From: an uncultured Tateyamaria sp.
GTDB lineage: Bacteria > Pseudomonadota > Alphaproteobacteria > Rhodobacterales > Rhodobacteraceae
DNA: 37,562 nucleotides
Direction: 5' to 3'
Assembly: GCA_905480645.1 (NCBI GenBank)
Contig: CAJQRC010000065.1
Location: 1-37,562, forward strand
The notes below the pieces were generated by a model. The model was given only the letters and a program-made list of their open reading frames with translations. It was not told the DNA's origin and did not search any database. Shown one piece after another: positions 34,400-37,562 of this stretch. Both the position numbers and the translations under genes were made by a program. Position 1 is the first letter of the stretch, and every line of letters starts with the position of its first letter.

Positions 34400-35272
34400 A
34401 TGCCAAATCTCAAGGACCTAAAAAATAGGATTGCTTCGGTCAAATCCACTCGCAAGATTACTAAGGCCATGCAAATGGTTGCTGCTGCAAAACTGCGCCG
34501 TGCGCAAGAAGCAGCCGAACAGTCGCGTTCTTACGCTGAGCGATTTGACGCGGTAATGGGTGGATTAGCTTCTTCTGTAAGCGGATCTGATAGCGCGCCT
34601 AAATTGTTGTCGGGTACTGGGTCCGATAAAAATCAGTTGCTTATTGTACTCACCTCGGAGCGCGGGCTGTGCGGTGGTTTTAATACTAATATTACTAAAC
34701 TTGCGCGTAAGCATGCACAGGATTTGATTGCAGCCGGTAAAACAGTAAAGATTTTTACCGTTGGCAAAAAAGGCCGTGATCAATTGAAACGTGATTACAG
34801 TGACATGTTCGTAGGACATATTGATATGTCCGAGGTGAAGCGCATGAGCTATTCGGATGCACAAACTGTGGCAAGGGATATATTAAATCGGTTTGATGAT
34901 AACCAATTTGATGTTGCTACACTCTTTTATTCCCGATTTCAAAACGTAGTAACGCAAATTCCGACTGCACAGCAAATTATACCATTCAAAATACCGGATG
35001 GGTATGCGGCGGCGGATACTCTTTATGATTACGAACCAGATGAAGAGGCTATCTTGGCAGACTTATTGCCAAGAGCAATTTCAACGTCGATTTTTTCGGC
35101 TCTTCTTGAGAATGGTGCATCTGAGCAAGGCGCACGAATGTCTGCTATGGATAACGCAACCCGAAATGCTGGTGAGATGATTGACAAACTGACCATCGAA
35201 TATAACCGCTCGCGGCAAGCTGTGATTACGAGTGAGCTGATCGAAATTATTTCTGGCGCGGAAGCGCTATAA
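34400..35272 (+). CDS. atpG: ATP synthase F1 subunit gamma
   Basis: A 290-residue rotor subunit. Both terminal helices that form the central coiled coil are clear: [20 protein letters not shown] with [16 protein letters not shown] at the start, and [20 protein letters not shown] with [17 protein letters not shown] at the end. The [13 protein letters not shown] segment around residue 90 is the other conserved site. Rotation of this shaft inside the head drives the catalytic cycle. It is between atpA and atpD with short gaps and a GGGAG ribosome site. Confidence 0.97.
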   Translation: MPNLKDLKNRIASVKSTRKITKAMQMVAAAKLRRAQEAAEQSRSYAERFDAVMGGLASSVSGSDSAPKLLSGTGSDKNQLLIVLTSERGLCGGFNTNITKLARKHAQDLIAAGKTVKIFTVGKKGRDQLKRDYSDMFVGHIDMSEVKRMSYSDAQTVARDILNRFDDNQFDVATLFYSRFQNVVTQIPTAQQIIPFKIPDGYAAADTLYDYEPDEEAILADLLPRAISTSIFSALLENGASEQGARMSAMDNATRNAGEMIDKLTIEYNRSRQAVITSELIEIISGAEAL

Positions 35273-36715
<1,443 letters not shown>

Positions 36716-36810
36716 GGTAAAGGCATTTTTATTCTATGATCCAAAAGTAATGTCAAGTTGCCCTATCACCTTACTGAGAACATTAATTACAACACCAAAG
36801 GAGAACGCAG

Positions 36811-37224
36811 ATGCAGTTTGAATTGGTCTCCCCAGAGCGGAACCTTGCATCATTGGATGCAGCATCTGTAAAAGTGCCTGGTGCTGATGGTGATATGACG
36901 GTCATGATGGGTCATGCTCCAACAATTACAATGTTACGCCCGGGGTTGTTGCGGGTCGAAGTTAACGATGCGGTACAGGAGTTTGTTGTAACTGGTGGAT
37001 TTGCGGAAATTGGAGCAACTGGTATATCTGTTTTGGCTGAAAGAGCCGTCTTGAAAGATGATATGACCCAAGATCAGATGGATGAAATGTTTGATGAGGC
37101 GCAGGACTTCTATCAGCGGGCAAAAGACATCAAATCCGATGGCGCTGAAATAATTGACGAAGCCGAAAAGTTTTTGGCAGATCTGTCTACTATGAGTAGT
37201 GAACTAGGTTTAAAAATAAAATAG
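36811..37224 (+). CDS. atpC: ATP synthase F1 subunit epsilon
   Basis: A 137-residue subunit of the rotor foot. The N-terminal beta-sandwich shows FELVSPERNL, VKVPGADGDMTVMMGHAP and TMLRPGLLRV; a helical C-terminal region (~residues 85-137) follows, with DQMDEMFDEAQDFYQRA. This C-terminal part can inhibit ATP hydrolysis in other bacteria; here it is of ordinary length. It has a good AAAGGAG site eight bases before the ATG. It is the last gene of atpHAGDC; no terminator is evident before the insertion sequence that begins shortly after. Confidence 0.95.
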   Translation: MQFELVSPERNLASLDAASVKVPGADGDMTVMMGHAPTITMLRPGLLRVEVNDAVQEFVVTGGFAEIGATGISVLAERAVLKDDMTQDQMDEMFDEAQDFYQRAKDIKSDGAEIIDEAEKFLADLSTMSSELGLKIK

Positions 37225-37249
37225 ATATACTCGGATTCCTTGAACATGC

Positions 37250-37562
37250 GACTTTAGTATTGACGAATTGAGCGAATGGGATTCAGTTGTCTATATGATC
37301 CGTCCTAACTTCCTCACTGCTGCAGATCGCCTTGAACTCTTATCCTGTGTGAAGAGTCAACGTGAAGATCACGGGGTTGCGCGGCGTGCGAATGCACTTT
37401 TGTTGCTGGATGATGGGATGTCATGTGCCCAAATCGCAAAGGTTCTGTTTCTGGACGACGACACGGTGCGCAGCTGGCACAAGCAATATCTGGCTGAAGA
37501 CTGGGAGGCCGTCGCCTACGATGGGTGGAAAGGCGGACAGTCACGGATGACGATTGCTCAAG
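37250..37562 (+). mobile_element. IS630-family insertion sequence, left part only
   Basis: The transposase above and the base-composition change mark an insertion sequence entering after atpC. The left terminal inverted repeat must lie between the atpC stop (37224) and 37295; I cannot fix the exact end without the right end, so the given start is approximate. IS630-type elements duplicate a TA target; several TA steps lie in the region. Confidence 0.6.
37295..37562 (+). CDS. IS630-family transposase, N-terminal part, cut by the right edge
   Basis: An open frame of 89 codons from the ATG at 37295 to the window end: MIRPNFLTAADRLELLSCVK, then ARRANALLLLDDGMSCAQIA, KVLFLDDDTVRSWHKQYLAE and a GWKGGQSRMT segment. 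This is the helix-turn-helix DNA-binding N-terminus of IS630-type transposases common in Roseobacter genomes; the DDE catalytic domain lies beyond the window. The region is visibly richer in G and C than the atp genes, which supports recent arrival. There is no stop in the visible part, so the gene may be intact. Confidence 0.85.
   Translation, partial: MIRPNFLTAADRLELLSCVKSQREDHGVARRANALLLLDDGMSCAQIAKVLFLDDDTVRSWHKQYLAEDWEAVAYDGWKGGQSRMTIAQ

Noticed and set aside
37314-37544. Minus-strand open frame near the right edge
   Set aside because: It lies opposite the transposase frame, which has clear helix-turn-helix homology; the minus frame has none.

Overview
The window looks like a chromosomal segment of a marine alphaproteobacterium of the Rhodobacterales (Roseobacter-type), from a visibly AT-rich lineage. 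This rests on protein style and gene order: ETF-QO followed by a TPR protein and ispE; ispB divergent from a DUF2007 gene and trmN6; phaB with phaA; gloB divergent from a small methyltransferase; and atpHAGDC. The genus cannot be named from sequence alone. Almost everything is core metabolism. No prophage, CRISPR array, rRNA or tRNA was seen, and the only clear mobile DNA is an IS630-type element cut by the right edge.

Layout. 1-1.5 kb: 3' end of an acyl-CoA dehydrogenase and a metallo-beta-lactamase-fold hydrolase. 1.76-3.04 kb: a 44-residue aa3 oxidase subunit IV gene and a convergent azlC-azlD amino-acid exporter pair. 3.1-7.1 kb: a translationally coupled molybdenum-cofactor operon, fdhD-mobA-mobB-moeA, whose moeA carries an extra N-terminal RNase-H-like domain. 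7.1-8.6 kb: a membrane-anchored unknown and greA. 9.2-13.7 kb: ETF-QO, a secreted TPR protein and ispE. 13.7-16.8 kb: ispB, DUF2007, trmN6, a YdcH-type small protein and an EamA exporter. 17.0-19.0 kb: phaB and phaA. 19.4-20.1 kb: rpsD with its terminator. 20.3-23.1 kb: coupled hisC-tyrC-extensin-like genes. 23.4 kb: ChaC-like cyclotransferase. 24.0-27.8 kb: a MotA/ExbB-like and MotB/OmpA-like stator pair in which the second protein has an extremely long coiled coil. 27.8-31.9 kb: clpA, gloB and a methyltransferase. 32.2-37.2 kb: the F1 ATP synthase operon, preceded by a strongly structured leader. 37.3 kb to the edge: the transposase.

How the genes work together. FdhD, MobA, MobB and MoeA make and deliver the sulfurated bis-MGD cofactor to formate dehydrogenase or related enzymes that are not in view. 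ETF-QO passes electrons from acyl-CoA dehydrogenases, of which the left-edge gene is one, to ubiquinone. IspE and IspB supply isoprenoid precursors and the long quinone tail. PhaA and PhaB make (R)-3-hydroxybutyryl-CoA for polyhydroxyalkanoate.

The points most worth a second look are the ExbB/giant OmpA coiled-coil pair with a 28-residue repeat, the RNase-H-like/MoeA fusion, the nested hairpin ahead of atpH, and an FdhD lacking the second cysteine of its CxxC motif.
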